DNA of 64,000 nt, taken from positions 13,257 to 77,256 of the forward strand of contig CALALX010000088.1 of assembly GCA_937925635.1 (NCBI GenBank), in the 5' to 3' direction. Both the position numbers and the translations under genes were made by a program. A model generated the notes under the pieces. That model did not search any database. It saw nothing but the letters and a program-made list of their open reading frames with translations, and was not told the origin of the DNA. This document shows positions 36,839-45,533 of the stretch, in pieces. The number at the start of each line of letters is the position of its first letter. The stretch's first letter is position 1. Origin of the DNA: an uncultured Caulobacter sp. GTDB lineage: Bacteria; Pseudomonadota; Alphaproteobacteria; Caulobacterales; Caulobacteraceae.

Positions 36839-38773
36839 ATGAGCAAGCCCGAGAGCCCGACCGAACCCTTCAAGCGCGCGCTGGCGCACGCCGCGCGCTC
36901 GCTCGCCGAGACGCCCGACCTCGAGGTGGTGTTCTCGGGCGATGGTCCGTCGCTGTCGGGCAACCGCGCGGTCCTGCCCCATCCGCCCCGCGACCTGACC
37001 GGCAAGGAGGCCTCCCGCATCCGCGGCCTGGCCGACCAGATGGCCTTGCGGCTGGCGCACCACGACCCCGCCGCCTACGCCAAGGGCCGTCCGGGCTCGG
37101 TGCAGGGCCAGGCGATCTTCGAAGCCGTCGAGCAGGCGCGGATCGAGGCCATCGGCTCGAACGCCCTGGGCGGCGTGCGCAAGAACCTGACCGCCGTGCT
37201 GGAGCAGACCATCGAGCGCAAGGGCCTGGTCCGCATGCAGGACAAGGCCAACATCCCGATGGCCGACATCCTGTCGCTGATGGTCCGCGAACGTCTGACC
37301 GGCGACGCTCCGCCCGACGGCGCCAAGGCCGTGGTCGACCTGTTCCGCGATGAGATCGAGGCCAAGGCCGGGGCGGACCTCGATCGCCTGTCCACCGACA
37401 TCCTCGACCAGACGGCCTTCCAGAAGACCGTGCGCACCATCCTGCGCGACCTCGACCTCGGCGACGCCGAGCTGGACGCTCAGGAGAGCGACGACGAACA
37501 GGGCGAGGACGACGAGCAGCAGTCCGAGAGCGATCAGAGCGAGGACGGCGACGGCGAAGGTCAGTCGCCCGAAGGCGCGTCCATGGAACAGATGGACGGC
37601 GACGACCAGGACGCCCAGGAGGGCGAACAGGAGCTCGTCGAGTCAGAGGACGACGACAGCGCCGAGATGTCCGATGAGGCTCCTGAGATGGGCGACGGCG
37701 CCAAGCCGGCCCGTCCCGAGATCAAGGACAACAACCAGGCCGAGCCGCCCTACAAGGTCTTCACCAGCGCCCACGACGAGGTGGTCGGCGCCGAGGAGCT
37801 GTGCGACGGCGAGGAGCTGACCCGCCTTCGCGCCTACCTCGACCAGCAGCTGGCGAGCCTGTCGAGCGTGGTGTCCCGGCTGGCCAACAAGCTGCAGCGC
37901 CGGCTGATGGCGCAACAGAACCGCACCTGGTCGTTCGACCTCGAGGAGGGGATGCTCGACGTCGCCCGCCTGCCGCGGGTGATCATCGACCCGACCGCGT
38001 CGCTGGCGTTCAAGCAGGAGTCGGACACCGAGTTCCGCGACACGGTGGTCACTATCCTGATCGACAACTCCGGCTCCATGCGCGGACGGCCAATCATGGT
38101 CGCCGCCGTCTGCGCCGACATTCTGGCCCGCACGCTGGAACGCTGCGCGGTCAAGACCGAGATCCTCGGCTTCACGACCCGCGCCTGGAAGGGCGGTCTG
38201 TCGCGCGACGACTGGATCAAGGCCGGCAAGGCCCCCTCGCCCGGCCGCCTGAACGACCTGCGGCACATCATCTACAAGGCGGCGGACGCCCCCTGGCGGC
38301 GGGCGCGGCGCAATCTCGGCCTGATGATGCGCGAGGGGCTGCTGAAAGAGAACATCGACGGCGAAGCCCTGATGTGGGCGCACCAGCGGCTGATCCATCG
38401 GCCGGAGCAGCGCCGCATCCTGATGGTGATCAGCGACGGCGCGCCGGTCGACGACTCGACGCTGTCGGTCAACAGTGGCCACTACCTGGAGCGCCATCTG
38501 CGCCACGTGATCGGCGAGATCGAGGGCAAGAGCCCGGTCGAGCTGCTGGCCATCGGCATCGGCCACGATGTCACGCGCTACTACCGCCGCGCCGTGACCA
38601 TCGTCGATGTCGAGCAGCTCGGCGGCGTGCTGGTCGAGCAGCTGGCCGCGCTCTTCGAGGAGGAGCCGCGCAAGGTCGCCGCCAACCGCGGCCTGCTGGC
38701 CCCGCCGCCGGTGACGCAGCCGCCGCCGATGAAGGCCACGACCTTCAAACAGGTCGCCGAGGCGCTGCGGTGA
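36839..38773 (+). CDS. cobT: Cobaltochelatase subunit CobT
   Basis: The product is 644 residues. It is a chaperone subunit of the CobNST complex that inserts cobalt into hydrogenobyrinic acid diamide in aerobic cobalamin synthesis. The N-terminal domain (~1-210) is followed by a strongly acidic linker (~215-295, runs of Asp/Glu). The C-terminal VWA domain has the metal-site motif IDNSGSM (Asp409, Ser411, Ser413) and later IGIGHDVTRYY. CobS, its usual AAA+ partner, is not in this window. Its stop overlaps the GTG start of the next gene. Confidence 0.95.
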   Translation: MSKPESPTEPFKRALAHAARSLAETPDLEVVFSGDGPSLSGNRAVLPHPPRDLTGKEASRIRGLADQMALRLAHHDPAAYAKGRPGSVQGQAIFEAVEQARIEAIGSNALGGVRKNLTAVLEQTIERKGLVRMQDKANIPMADILSLMVRERLTGDAPPDGAKAVVDLFRDEIEAKAGADLDRLSTDILDQTAFQKTVRTILRDLDLGDAELDAQESDDEQGEDDEQQSESDQSEDGDGEGQSPEGASMEQMDGDDQDAQEGEQELVESEDDDSAEMSDEAPEMGDGAKPARPEIKDNNQAEPPYKVFTSAHDEVVGAEELCDGEELTRLRAYLDQQLASLSSVVSRLANKLQRRLMAQQNRTWSFDLEEGMLDVARLPRVIIDPTASLAFKQESDTEFRDTVVTILIDNSGSMRGRPIMVAAVCADILARTLERCAVKTEILGFTTRAWKGGLSRDDWIKAGKAPSPGRLNDLRHIIYKAADAPWRRARRNLGLMMREGLLKENIDGEALMWAHQRLIHRPEQRRILMVISDGAPVDDSTLSVNSGHYLERHLRHVIGEIEGKSPVELLAIGIGHDVTRYYRRAVTIVDVEQLGGVLVEQLAALFEEEPRKVAANRGLLAPPPVTQPPPMKATTFKQVAEALR

Positions 38774-39762
38774 CGCCGCTCCGGGGGATAGGCGCGCTCG
38801 CGGCGGTCTTGCTGGCCGTCGCAAGTTGCGCCGCCCCGGCCCACCTGCGGCCGATCCCGCCCCGGGGTCCCGTCCCGGCGGACGGCCGAATCACAGTCGA
38901 CGCCGCGCCCGTGCCGCTGGACCCGTCCAATCCGGCGCGAACGGACATCGACGGCTTCCGCTACGCCGGCGGCGTGGCTCTGACGAGCGACGTGACAAGC
39001 CGCCTGCACGGCCTATCCGATCTCTCGATCGCCCCCGACGGGACCTTCATCTCGCCGACCGACGATGGTGACATCGTCACTGGCAAGATCCGGCTTGGGC
39101 CGGGCGGAGAGGTCACGGGCGTCGGGGAGGTCGTCCTGCGGCCGCTGCTCGGCGCGCAGGGCCAGCCCTTACAGGGCAAGACCGAAGGCGACGCCGAAGG
39201 GGTGGTCCGGCTTGCCGACGGCCCATTGCTCGCGAGCTTCGAACGCGACCATCGCATCTGGGCCTATGACCGCGCCGGGAAGCCGACGCCGGCCGTCATG
39301 CCGAACACGACCTTCGCGGACAACGAGGGCATGGAGGGTCTCGCCGCCGCGCCCACGGCCGGCAAGGGCGCCTTCTGGGTCGGCAGCGAGCCGGGCGCCA
39401 TCTGGCTGTGCCGTCTGGAGGTCGCCTGCGAGGCGGTGGCCGGCCTGCCGGTCCCCCCGATCGGCTACCGCCTGTCGGGCCTGGCGTCAGGCCCGGAGGG
39501 TGAACTGCTGATCCTGCATCACAGCTTCATCCCCGGCATCGGCTCGCGAATTATCCTGTCGATCGTGAGAAACCCATTGGGGAGCAAGACGGTGATCGGA
39601 CGGCTGGCCATGGGCCCCTCGGCGACGGTGGACAACTTCGAGGGCGTCGCGGTCGCGCCTCGGGCGGACGGGCGCTGGCGGCTCTACCTGCTGTCCGACG
39701 ACAACTTCAACGACAAGCAGCGCACGCTTCTGCTGGCCTTCGACTGGACGCCGCCGAAATGA
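38770..39762 (+). CDS. Esterase-like phytase-family lipoprotein
   Basis: The product is 330 residues. The GTG at 38770 overlaps the cobT stop (GTGA), and the leader MTPLRGIGALAAVLLAVASC carries a lipobox with Cys20. The body (RLHGLSDLSIAPDGTFISPTDDGD, LADGPLLASFERDHRIWAYD, NTTFADNEGMEGLAAAP, VDNFEGVAVAPRADGRWRLYLLSDDNFN) is the propeller-like 'esterase-like activity of phytase' domain. Its stop overlaps lldD (ATGA). Substrate is unknown. Confidence 0.88.
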   Translation: MTPLRGIGALAAVLLAVASCAAPAHLRPIPPRGPVPADGRITVDAAPVPLDPSNPARTDIDGFRYAGGVALTSDVTSRLHGLSDLSIAPDGTFISPTDDGDIVTGKIRLGPGGEVTGVGEVVLRPLLGAQGQPLQGKTEGDAEGVVRLADGPLLASFERDHRIWAYDRAGKPTPAVMPNTTFADNEGMEGLAAAPTAGKGAFWVGSEPGAIWLCRLEVACEAVAGLPVPPIGYRLSGLASGPEGELLILHHSFIPGIGSRIILSIVRNPLGSKTVIGRLAMGPSATVDNFEGVAVAPRADGRWRLYLLSDDNFNDKQRTLLLAFDWTPPK

Positions 39763-40904
39763 TCCCGGCGTCGGTCACCGACTATCGCGAGCTGGCGCGC
39801 CGGCGCCTGCCGCGCCTGCTCTTCGACTATATTGACGGCGGTTCCTACGCCGAGGCGACGCTGCGCCGGAATGTCGAGGATTTCGAGGATCTGGCCCTGC
39901 GCCAACGCGTTCTGCGCGACGTCTCGAAAATCTCGCTGGCGACCGAGCTGTTCGGCCAGACCTTCTTGATGCCGGTGATGCTGGCGCCCGTCGGCATGGC
40001 CGGCATGTACGCCCGCCGGGGCGAGGTGCAGGCGGCGAGAGCGGCGAAGGCGGCCGGCGTGCCGTTCTGCCTGTCCACCGTGAGCGTCTGCGACCTGGGC
40101 GAGGTCGTGGCCGGGACGGGAACACCTCCCTGGTTTCAGCTCTACATGATCCGAGATCGCGGCTACATGGCCGAGCTGCTGGCGCGGGCCAAGAGCCTGG
40201 GCTGTCCGGTGCTGGTGTTCACGGTCGATCTGCCGGTGCCGGGCGCACGTTATCGCGATATGCGCACCGGACTCTTCGGCGGCGCGCCATCGCTGACCGG
40301 CGGGATCAAGCGCGCCCTGGACGGCTTGACCCACCCCGACTGGCTGCTGGACGTCCAGCTGGGCGGCAAACCGCATGTATTCGGCAATCTGGCGGCGGCC
40401 ATCCCCGAGGCGAAGGGCATGGCCGAGTTCTGGCCCTGGGTGACGAAGAACTTCGATCCCAGCCTGACCTGGGCCGACCTCGCCTGGATTCGCGCGCACT
40501 GGGACGGCCCGATCGTCATCAAGGGAGTCCTCGATCCCGACGACGCGCGCCAGGCGGTCAAGGTCGGGGCCGACGGCATCGTGGTCTCCAACCATGGCGG
40601 ACGACAGCTGGACGGCGTGCTCTCGGGCGTCCGCGCCCTGCCGCCGATCGCCGACGCCGTGGGCGATGACCTGACCATCCTGATGGATGGCGGCGTGCGG
40701 TCCGGCCTCGACGTGGTCAAGGCGCTGGCCCTGGGCGCCAAGGCCTGCCTGGTCGGACGGCCTTGGGCCTGGGCGCTCGGCGCACGCGGCGAAGCGGGCG
40801 TCAGCCACGTCCTCCAGATCCTGCGCCAGGAGATGATGATGGCCATGGCGCTCACCGGCTGCACCGATGCGCGGCAGGCCGGGCGCGACCTGCTGGTGCG
40901 CTGA
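39759..40904 (+). CDS. lldD: FMN-dependent alpha-hydroxy-acid dehydrogenase (L-lactate dehydrogenase type)
   Basis: The product is a 381-residue TIM-barrel flavoenzyme that oxidises L-2-hydroxy acids such as L-lactate, passing electrons to quinone. The start DYRELARRRLPRLLFDYIDGG, LAPVGMAGMYARRGEVQAARAAKAAG and the FMN/catalytic segment VVSNHGGRQLDG (catalytic His279) with ILMDGGVRSGLDVVKALALGA are all present. It is the last gene of the cobT run, overlapping by ATGA. Lactate specificity is by family and could be another hydroxy acid. Confidence 0.9.
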   Translation: MIPASVTDYRELARRRLPRLLFDYIDGGSYAEATLRRNVEDFEDLALRQRVLRDVSKISLATELFGQTFLMPVMLAPVGMAGMYARRGEVQAARAAKAAGVPFCLSTVSVCDLGEVVAGTGTPPWFQLYMIRDRGYMAELLARAKSLGCPVLVFTVDLPVPGARYRDMRTGLFGGAPSLTGGIKRALDGLTHPDWLLDVQLGGKPHVFGNLAAAIPEAKGMAEFWPWVTKNFDPSLTWADLAWIRAHWDGPIVIKGVLDPDDARQAVKVGADGIVVSNHGGRQLDGVLSGVRALPPIADAVGDDLTILMDGGVRSGLDVVKALALGAKACLVGRPWAWALGARGEAGVSHVLQILRQEMMMAMALTGCTDARQAGRDLLVR

Positions 40905-40955
40905 CCACGACGAATGACGCACCGCATCAATGTGCGCTGCGACGCAACATAACCG

Positions 40956-40984
40956 TTGATCACTTGAAACCTCCGGCCTATTTT
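40956..40984 (+). promoter_or_regulatory. Promoter of the UrcA gene
   Basis: TTGATC (40956-40961) and TATTTT (40979-40984) are separated by exactly 17 bases in an unusually AT-rich gap, ~95 bases before the start codon. Confidence 0.5.
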
Positions 40985-41079
40985 GGGCCGCGATGGATCA
41001 AGACGGACGATGAGCCGCGGCCATCAGGGGAAGCGCGCCGGAAGTGGTTGAAACCCAACCCCTTTCGGGAGTGCTCAGT

Positions 41080-41394
41080 ATGACCACCTTCAAGAAGACC
41101 CTCGTGGCGGTTCTGGCCGCCCTCGCCTCGGGCGTCACCATTCAGTCGGCCGTCGCCGCCGAGGTGCGCGTTCCGGTGTCCGGCAAGTCCGTCGAGCAAC
41201 TGCACGCCGACATCGTCCGCGCCGCCAGCAACGCGTGCTGGGCCGACCTGCGGGGCGAAGCCCTGGCCGGCTACATGTACGGCGACTGCGTCCGTCGCAG
41301 CGTCGCCCGCGCGGTGACCCAGGTCGGCGACGCCCGGCTGACGGCCTACGCCGCCTCGACGCCGGCCGGCTCGGTCCGCCTGGCGGCTCGCTAG
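41080..41394 (+). CDS. UrcA family protein, exported
   Basis: The product is 104 residues with a Sec signal (MTTFKKTLVAVLAALASGVTIQSAVAA). The mature part has VEQLHADIVRAASNACWADLRGE...GDCVRRSVARAVTQVGDARLTAYA, with two Cys residues likely joined by a disulfide, as in UrcA family proteins. Function is not established. GGGAG precedes the ATG at 41080. A strong terminator follows. Confidence 0.85.
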   Translation: MTTFKKTLVAVLAALASGVTIQSAVAAEVRVPVSGKSVEQLHADIVRAASNACWADLRGEALAGYMYGDCVRRSVARAVTQVGDARLTAYAASTPAGSVRLAAR

Positions 41395-41421
41395 GTCCCT
41401 CGGGACGATCTGAAACGAAGA

Positions 41422-41452
41422 AGGCCCGCGGATCGCTCCGCGGGCCTTTTTC
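41422..41452. terminator. Bidirectional terminator between urcA-type gene and rpmB
   Basis: AGGCCCGCGGA (41422-41432) and TCCGCGGGCCT (41437-41447) pair perfectly around TCGC and run into TTTTTC. The converging rpmB gene ends 25 bases downstream. Confidence 0.9.
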
Positions 41453-41476
41453 TCATCCGCCTTCGAAGGAAGCGGC

Positions 41477-41773
41477 TCAGGCCGCGGCCTTCTCCGCCAG
41501 CTTCGCCTTGACCTGACGCTTGATCTTCAGCGCGCGCGGCGACAGGGCCTCGTCCTTGGCGCCGACCAGGAACACGTCCAGGCCGCCCTTGAAATCCAGG
41601 GTGCGCAGCGCGGCGTTGCTGATCCGCAGCTTGAACGTCTGGCCCAGCGCGTCCGACTGGAGCGAGGCGGGCGACAGCGCGGGCAGGAAGCGGCGCTTGG
41701 ACTTGATGTTGGAGTGGCTCACGTTGTGACCGACCATCGGACCAACACCGGTGAGTTCGCAGCGGCGCGACAT
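41477..41773 (-). CDS. rpmB: 50S ribosomal protein L28
   Basis: The product is 98 residues: MSRRCELTGVGPMVGHNVSHSNIKSKRRFLPAL..., with KLRISNAALRTLDFKGGLDVFL. It is the longer alphaproteobacterial form of L28. ATG at 41773 gives the family start. It is monocistronic; L33 is not adjacent. Confidence 0.97.
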   Translation of the reverse strand: MSRRCELTGVGPMVGHNVSHSNIKSKRRFLPALSPASLQSDALGQTFKLRISNAALRTLDFKGGLDVFLVGAKDEALSPRALKIKRQVKAKLAEKAAA

Positions 41774-41878
41774 GGAAGCGACCTTCGCATAAAGAAATTC
41801 GGACACGCGAAGGCCGGGCCTGCGCGCGAGAGGGGGCGGTATAGGCAGAGAGTCTCCGGGCGTCAAGTTTGGAGTCGC

Positions 41879-42220
41879 TTAGCCCTGCTCCGGCAAGGTT
41901 TCGGCCGCCCAGCGTTCGGCGAAGGCATGGAGCGGTCCGAACGTCTCCAGCAGCTCGCGGCCCAGCGGACTGAGGGAATAGCCCTCTCCCCGCCCCAGCA
42001 GCACCAGACCGGCCTCGCGCAGCTCCGTCAGCCGCGCCTGCAGCACGGTTGGCGAAACGTCGTCACAGGCCTCGCGCAGCGCCCGCGAACTCAGCGCCTC
42101 TCCGCGCAGCTCCCAGATCACCCGCAGGCTCCAGCGGCGGCCCAGCAGGTCCAGCAACGCCATGATCGGCCTGCCGGTCGTTGAACCGCGTACGGGCTGG
42201 CCGGGCGTCGGCGCCGCCAT
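41879..42220 (-). CDS. HxlR family transcriptional regulator
   Basis: The product is a 113-residue winged-helix protein: MALLDLLGRRWSLRVIWELRGEALSSRALREACDDVSPTVLQARLTELREAGLVLLG. GRRWSLRVIWEL and VSPTVLQARLTEL are the HxlR signatures. It is divergent from the carboxymuconolactone decarboxylase-like gene with a 66-base shared gap, so it probably regulates that gene and itself. Unlike many redox-sensing HxlR members it has one Cys (in REACDD), a possible sensor residue. Confidence 0.87.
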   Translation of the reverse strand: MAAPTPGQPVRGSTTGRPIMALLDLLGRRWSLRVIWELRGEALSSRALREACDDVSPTVLQARLTELREAGLVLLGRGEGYSLSPLGRELLETFGPLHAFAERWAAETLPEQG

Positions 42221-42242
42221 GCTTGGCTCCGCTATGAAAATA

Positions 42243-42260
42243 GTAGCGATTAGTTGCTAC
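42243..42260. promoter_or_regulatory. Candidate HxlR operator
   Basis: GTAGC (42243-42247) and GCTAC (42256-42260) form an interrupted palindrome in the middle of the 66-base gap between the divergent HxlR and CMD genes. Confidence 0.4.
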
Positions 42261-42286
42261 GGAAATCGTAACAAGGAGATCGCGTC

Positions 42287-42829
42287 ATGCCAAGGATCGC
42301 CGCGCTGTCGCCGCCCTACGCCGCCGACGTCCAGAAGAGCTTCGACGCCATCATGCCGCCCGGCGCCGATCCGCTGGTGCTGTTCCGCACCCTGGCGGCC
42401 AGCGAGCGGCACTGGCGCAAGTTCCGCGCGGGCTCTCTGCTCGACCGCGGTCCGCTGTCGCTGCGCGAGCGTGAGATCGTCATCGACCGGACCTGCGCCC
42501 TGGCAGGCTGCGAATACGAGTGGGGCGTCCACGTCACCATCTTCGCGGGACCGGCAGGGCTGACGGAGGCGGAGATCGCGGCGACGGTGAGCGGAGAGCG
42601 CGGCTGCTGGGCCCCCGCGGAACAGGCGCTGCTCGGCGCCGTGGAGGCCCTGCACGAACGGGCGACGCTGGGCGAGGCCGAGTGGACCGCGCTGCGCGCC
42701 TACTATGACGAGCGGCAGATCCTCGAGGTGCTGCTGCTCTGCGGCTTCTACCGGACCGTGGCCTACGTCTCGAACGGCCTGGCCCTGCCCCTCGAACCAG
42801 GCGCGGCGCGCTTCAGCGCGTATGGTTAA
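42287..42829 (+). CDS. Carboxymuconolactone decarboxylase family protein
   Basis: The product is a 180-residue AhpD/CMD-fold helical protein. LSLREREIVIDRTCALAGCEYEWGVHVTIF is the core helix pair; typical peroxidase members have a CxxC motif, but here only ALAGCEYEWG is seen (one Cys), so thiol peroxidase activity is doubtful. The C-terminal half (YDERQILEVLLLCGFYRTVAYVSNGL) is a second CMD-like helix pair. AAGGAG precedes the ATG. It is divergent from HxlR. Confidence 0.87.
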   Translation: MPRIAALSPPYAADVQKSFDAIMPPGADPLVLFRTLAASERHWRKFRAGSLLDRGPLSLREREIVIDRTCALAGCEYEWGVHVTIFAGPAGLTEAEIAATVSGERGCWAPAEQALLGAVEALHERATLGEAEWTALRAYYDERQILEVLLLCGFYRTVAYVSNGLALPLEPGAARFSAYG

Positions 42830-42932
42830 TCCATATTAATATACAATAGCTTGTGGCGAACATGTGAGGAACAGAGCGAAGTCACTGATTCGGACATGAT
42901 TCGTTTCGGTCCTGTCCCGCCGGCCGTTAACC
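42821..42932 (+). repeat. Direct repeat copy A (partner 43585-43709)
   Basis: An AT-rich stretch beginning at the end of the CMD gene aligns over its length with 43585-43709. Shared blocks are TGGTTAAT, ATACAATA, a GGCGAACA/GGTGAACA block, CTGATTCGG-N-CATGATTCGTTTCG and CCGTTAACC. Two GATTC (GANTC) sites at 42887 and 42898 are 11 bases apart. It lies between the converging CMD and DUF1080 genes. Confidence 0.7.
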
Positions 42933-42945
42933 TCTGGAACGGCGG

Positions 42946-43524
42946 TCAGAGCGGGCGGATTTCGATCCGCCGGACCTTCACCGTGCCAGAGCCGTACTGC
43001 AGGGCGATTGGCCCCTCGGCATGGGTCCTGTCGCGGACCGCATCGACGGTCTTCACGCCATTGAAGGTGACCGAGAAGGTGTCGCCCCGCGCGTTGACCT
43101 CCAGCACGCTCCAGCGTCCCCCCGCCTTGGGCATCGGTGAGACGGCCGCGACATTGACGATCGCGCCGGTGCCGTAGGTCGGGTCCGGTCGCTGGTCGAA
43201 GACATTGACCTCGTAGGCATTGGCCGGCGTGAACGTCGTCCGATCCGAGCAGCGGATGAAGACGCCGGAATTGGCGTCGTCGCTGACCCAGAGCTCGGCG
43301 CGTAGGTCGAAGTCGCGATAGCTGTCCTTTGACACCAGAAAGCTCATGCCGCCCCGATCGGCGGACACCGTGCCGTCGGCCAGCGTCCAGTTGGCGTCGC
43401 CGACCAAGGTCCAGCCGTCGAGGCTGGTTCCGTCGAACAGGACCTTAAACGGCGCGCCGGCGCGAGCCGGGGCCGCGAGCGACGCGGCGGCGAGGCCGAG
43501 GATGACGGTGCGGCGGTCGGTCAT
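42946..43524 (-). CDS. DUF1080 (3-keto-disaccharide hydrolase-like) protein, exported
   Basis: The product is 192 residues with a twin-arginine-like leader (MTDRRTVILGLAAASLAAPARA). The mature part is a single concanavalin-like jelly-roll: FKVLFDGTSLDGWTLVGDANW, DRGGMSFLVSKDSYRDFDLRAELWVSDDANSGVFIRC, AYEVNVFDQ and a last strand VKVRRIEIRPL. This is the DUF1080 domain, found in periplasmic 3-keto-glycoside hydrolases. The ATG at 43524 gives the signal peptide. Copies of a direct repeat flank it on both sides. Confidence 0.88.
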   Translation of the reverse strand: MTDRRTVILGLAAASLAAPARAGAPFKVLFDGTSLDGWTLVGDANWTLADGTVSADRGGMSFLVSKDSYRDFDLRAELWVSDDANSGVFIRCSDRTTFTPANAYEVNVFDQRPDPTYGTGAIVNVAAVSPMPKAGGRWSVLEVNARGDTFSVTFNGVKTVDAVRDRTHAEGPIALQYGSGTVKVRRIEIRPL

Positions 43525-43584
43525 GGCGCTTCCCCCTGTCCGCCAGCATCGCCGCACCCGAGGCGCTCGGCAACGGTTCGGGAT

Positions 43585-43709
43585 TGTGGTTAATACGCAA
43601 TGAGATACAATATGTTGCGGTGAACAAATACCGAATCGGACGAGGTCGCTGATTCGGTCATGATTCGTTTCGCGCCTGTTCGCCGCTTCCCGCACCGCCG
43701 TTAACCGCC
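43585..43709 (+). repeat. Direct repeat copy B (partner 42821-42932)
   Basis: This is the second copy of the repeat, in the divergent gap between DUF1080 and the amidohydrolase gene. It has the same ordered blocks as copy A plus an inverted pair CCGAATC (43631-43637) / GATTCGG (43651-43657). GATTC sites at 43651 and 43662 are 11 bases apart, as in copy A. It probably contains promoter elements for the amidohydrolase gene. Confidence 0.7.
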
Positions 43710-43773
43710 GCGCGTTGACGCCGCCTCCGGCCGCGGACCATCTTCCTGGCCTGATCACGCCGGGAGAGTCCGA

Positions 43774-45429
43774 ATGAACCGCCGCAGCTTCCTGCTGGCC
43801 ACGGCAACCGCGGCCTTCGCGGCCCCCGCCCTGGCGGCGGACGAGGGCTTCCTGATGTTTGGCGGGCCGATCCACCACGCGCTCGACGGCGCGAACTGGA
43901 ACGGCCAAGGGGTGGTGGTGCGCGGGGGTAAGGTCGCCTTCGCCGGCCCGCTGGCGGAGGCACGGGCCTTGGCCAGGGGCTTGCCCGAAATCGACCTCAA
44001 GGGCGCGGCCGCCTACCCCGGCTTCATGGACAGCCACGTCCATCTGACCGGCGTCGGGCTGCGGGAGATGACGCTGAACCTCGACCAGGTGAAGTCTGTG
44101 GCGGAACTGGTCGCAGCGGCTCGCGCCTGGCGCGAGGCCAATCCAGGAACCGAACCCCTCACCGGTCGAGGTTGGATCGAGACCCACTGGCCGGAAAAGC
44201 GATTCCCGACCCGCGCCGACCTCGACGCTGTCTCGTCGACCCAACCCATCGTGCTTGAGCGCGCCGACGGCCATGCCGTCGTGCTCAACAGCGCGGCGCT
44301 CCGGCTGGCGGGCATCGACCGTACGACCAAGGACCCCGCTGGCGGCCGGATCGAGCGTGACGCGGCCGGCGAAGCGACCGGCATGCTCATCGACAACGCC
44401 ATGGGCCTGATCGGCGCCAAGCTGCCGCCGCTGTCCTACGCGCGGCGCAAGGAAGCCCTGGCGAAGGGCACGGCGCTCTACGCCGCCCGGGGCTGGACGC
44501 GCGGCGTCAACATGAGCACCGAGGCCGACGACGTGAAGGCGCTGTTCGAGCTCGCCGCCGAGGGCCGGCTGCCGATCCGCGTCGACGCCTTCATGACGCC
44601 CGAGGACTCGGGCGAGGTGCTCCGGCGTGGCCCCTATGCCGATCCGACCGGCCTGGTCCGGGTGCGCGGCGTGAAACTCTATATGGACGGCGCCCTCGGC
44701 TCACGAGGCGCGGCCTTGCTGAAGCCCTATAGCGACCGTCCCGACACCTCCGGTCTGCTGATCGCCGAGCACGACGCGACCCTGGCGATCCTGAAGCAGG
44801 CGCTGAAAGTCCGGGCCCAGGTCGCCATCCACGCCATCGGCGACCGCGGCAACCGCCTGGCGCTCGACTGGATCGAGGAGGCCTTCGCCAGCGATCCCGT
44901 GGCGGCCAAGGCGGTGACCTGGCGCATCGAGCACGCCCAGATCATCGATCCGGCCGACATTCCGCGCTTCGCGAAGCTGGGCGTCGTCGCCTCGATGCAG
45001 CCGTCCCACGCCATCGGCGACCTCTACTTCGCACCGGCCCGGCTCGGCCCGGACCGGCTCGCGGGCGCCTACGCCTGGCGCAGCCTCATGGATAGCAAGG
45101 CCAGGCTCGCCTTCGGCACTGACGCGCCTGTCGAAGTGGGCGACCCGCGGATCGAGTTCTACGCCGCCGTCGCTCGCAAGGACCTCGCGGGTCGGTCAGA
45201 CTCGGGCTGGGGTCCCGAGCAGGCGCTGCCACGTCGCTGGGCGCTCGCCGCTCTGACCAGCGGCGCCGCCGCTGCGGTCCAGGCGATAGGCGGCGACCTG
45301 GTGCGGAGCATGCCCGCCGACATCACCGTCTTCTCGCGCGACATCCTCACCATCCCCGAGGCGGACGTCCTGACCGTCAAGCCGCTGCTGACCATTGTCG
45401 GCGGTCGGATCGTCTCCGATCGGCGGTAG
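43774..45429 (+). CDS. Amidohydrolase (YtcJ-like), exported
   Basis: The product is 551 residues with a Tat-like leader (MNRRSFLLATATAAFAAPALA). The metal-dependent hydrolase motifs are AYPGFMDSHVHLTG (His88, His90), VAIHAIGDRGNRLALDWIEE and ITWRIEHAQIIDP-type (here VTWRIEHAQIIDPAD), then FGTDAPVEVGDP. This is the YtcJ/NfdA-like branch of amidohydrolases that act on N-substituted formamides or similar amides. Substrate is unknown. Copy B of the direct repeat lies just upstream. Confidence 0.9.
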   Translation: MNRRSFLLATATAAFAAPALAADEGFLMFGGPIHHALDGANWNGQGVVVRGGKVAFAGPLAEARALARGLPEIDLKGAAAYPGFMDSHVHLTGVGLREMTLNLDQVKSVAELVAAARAWREANPGTEPLTGRGWIETHWPEKRFPTRADLDAVSSTQPIVLERADGHAVVLNSAALRLAGIDRTTKDPAGGRIERDAAGEATGMLIDNAMGLIGAKLPPLSYARRKEALAKGTALYAARGWTRGVNMSTEADDVKALFELAAEGRLPIRVDAFMTPEDSGEVLRRGPYADPTGLVRVRGVKLYMDGALGSRGAALLKPYSDRPDTSGLLIAEHDATLAILKQALKVRAQVAIHAIGDRGNRLALDWIEEAFASDPVAAKAVTWRIEHAQIIDPADIPRFAKLGVVASMQPSHAIGDLYFAPARLGPDRLAGAYAWRSLMDSKARLAFGTDAPVEVGDPRIEFYAAVARKDLAGRSDSGWGPEQALPRRWALAALTSGAAAAVQAIGGDLVRSMPADITVFSRDILTIPEADVLTVKPLLTIVGGRIVSDRR

Positions 45430-45533
45430 TGGCCTCAGCGGCAGGCACTCCGCTCTTCCCCACGAAGGCTGGGACGGACGATAGGCTTCCGCCGACCGCG
45501 GCTCTATGCTGGGCGGCCGCGAAGGAGCCGCCC

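Noticed and set aside
42830..43710. A composite transposon around the DUF1080 gene
   Set aside because: The flanking copies are direct repeats without terminal inverted repeats or a transposase, so an insertion element is not supported.
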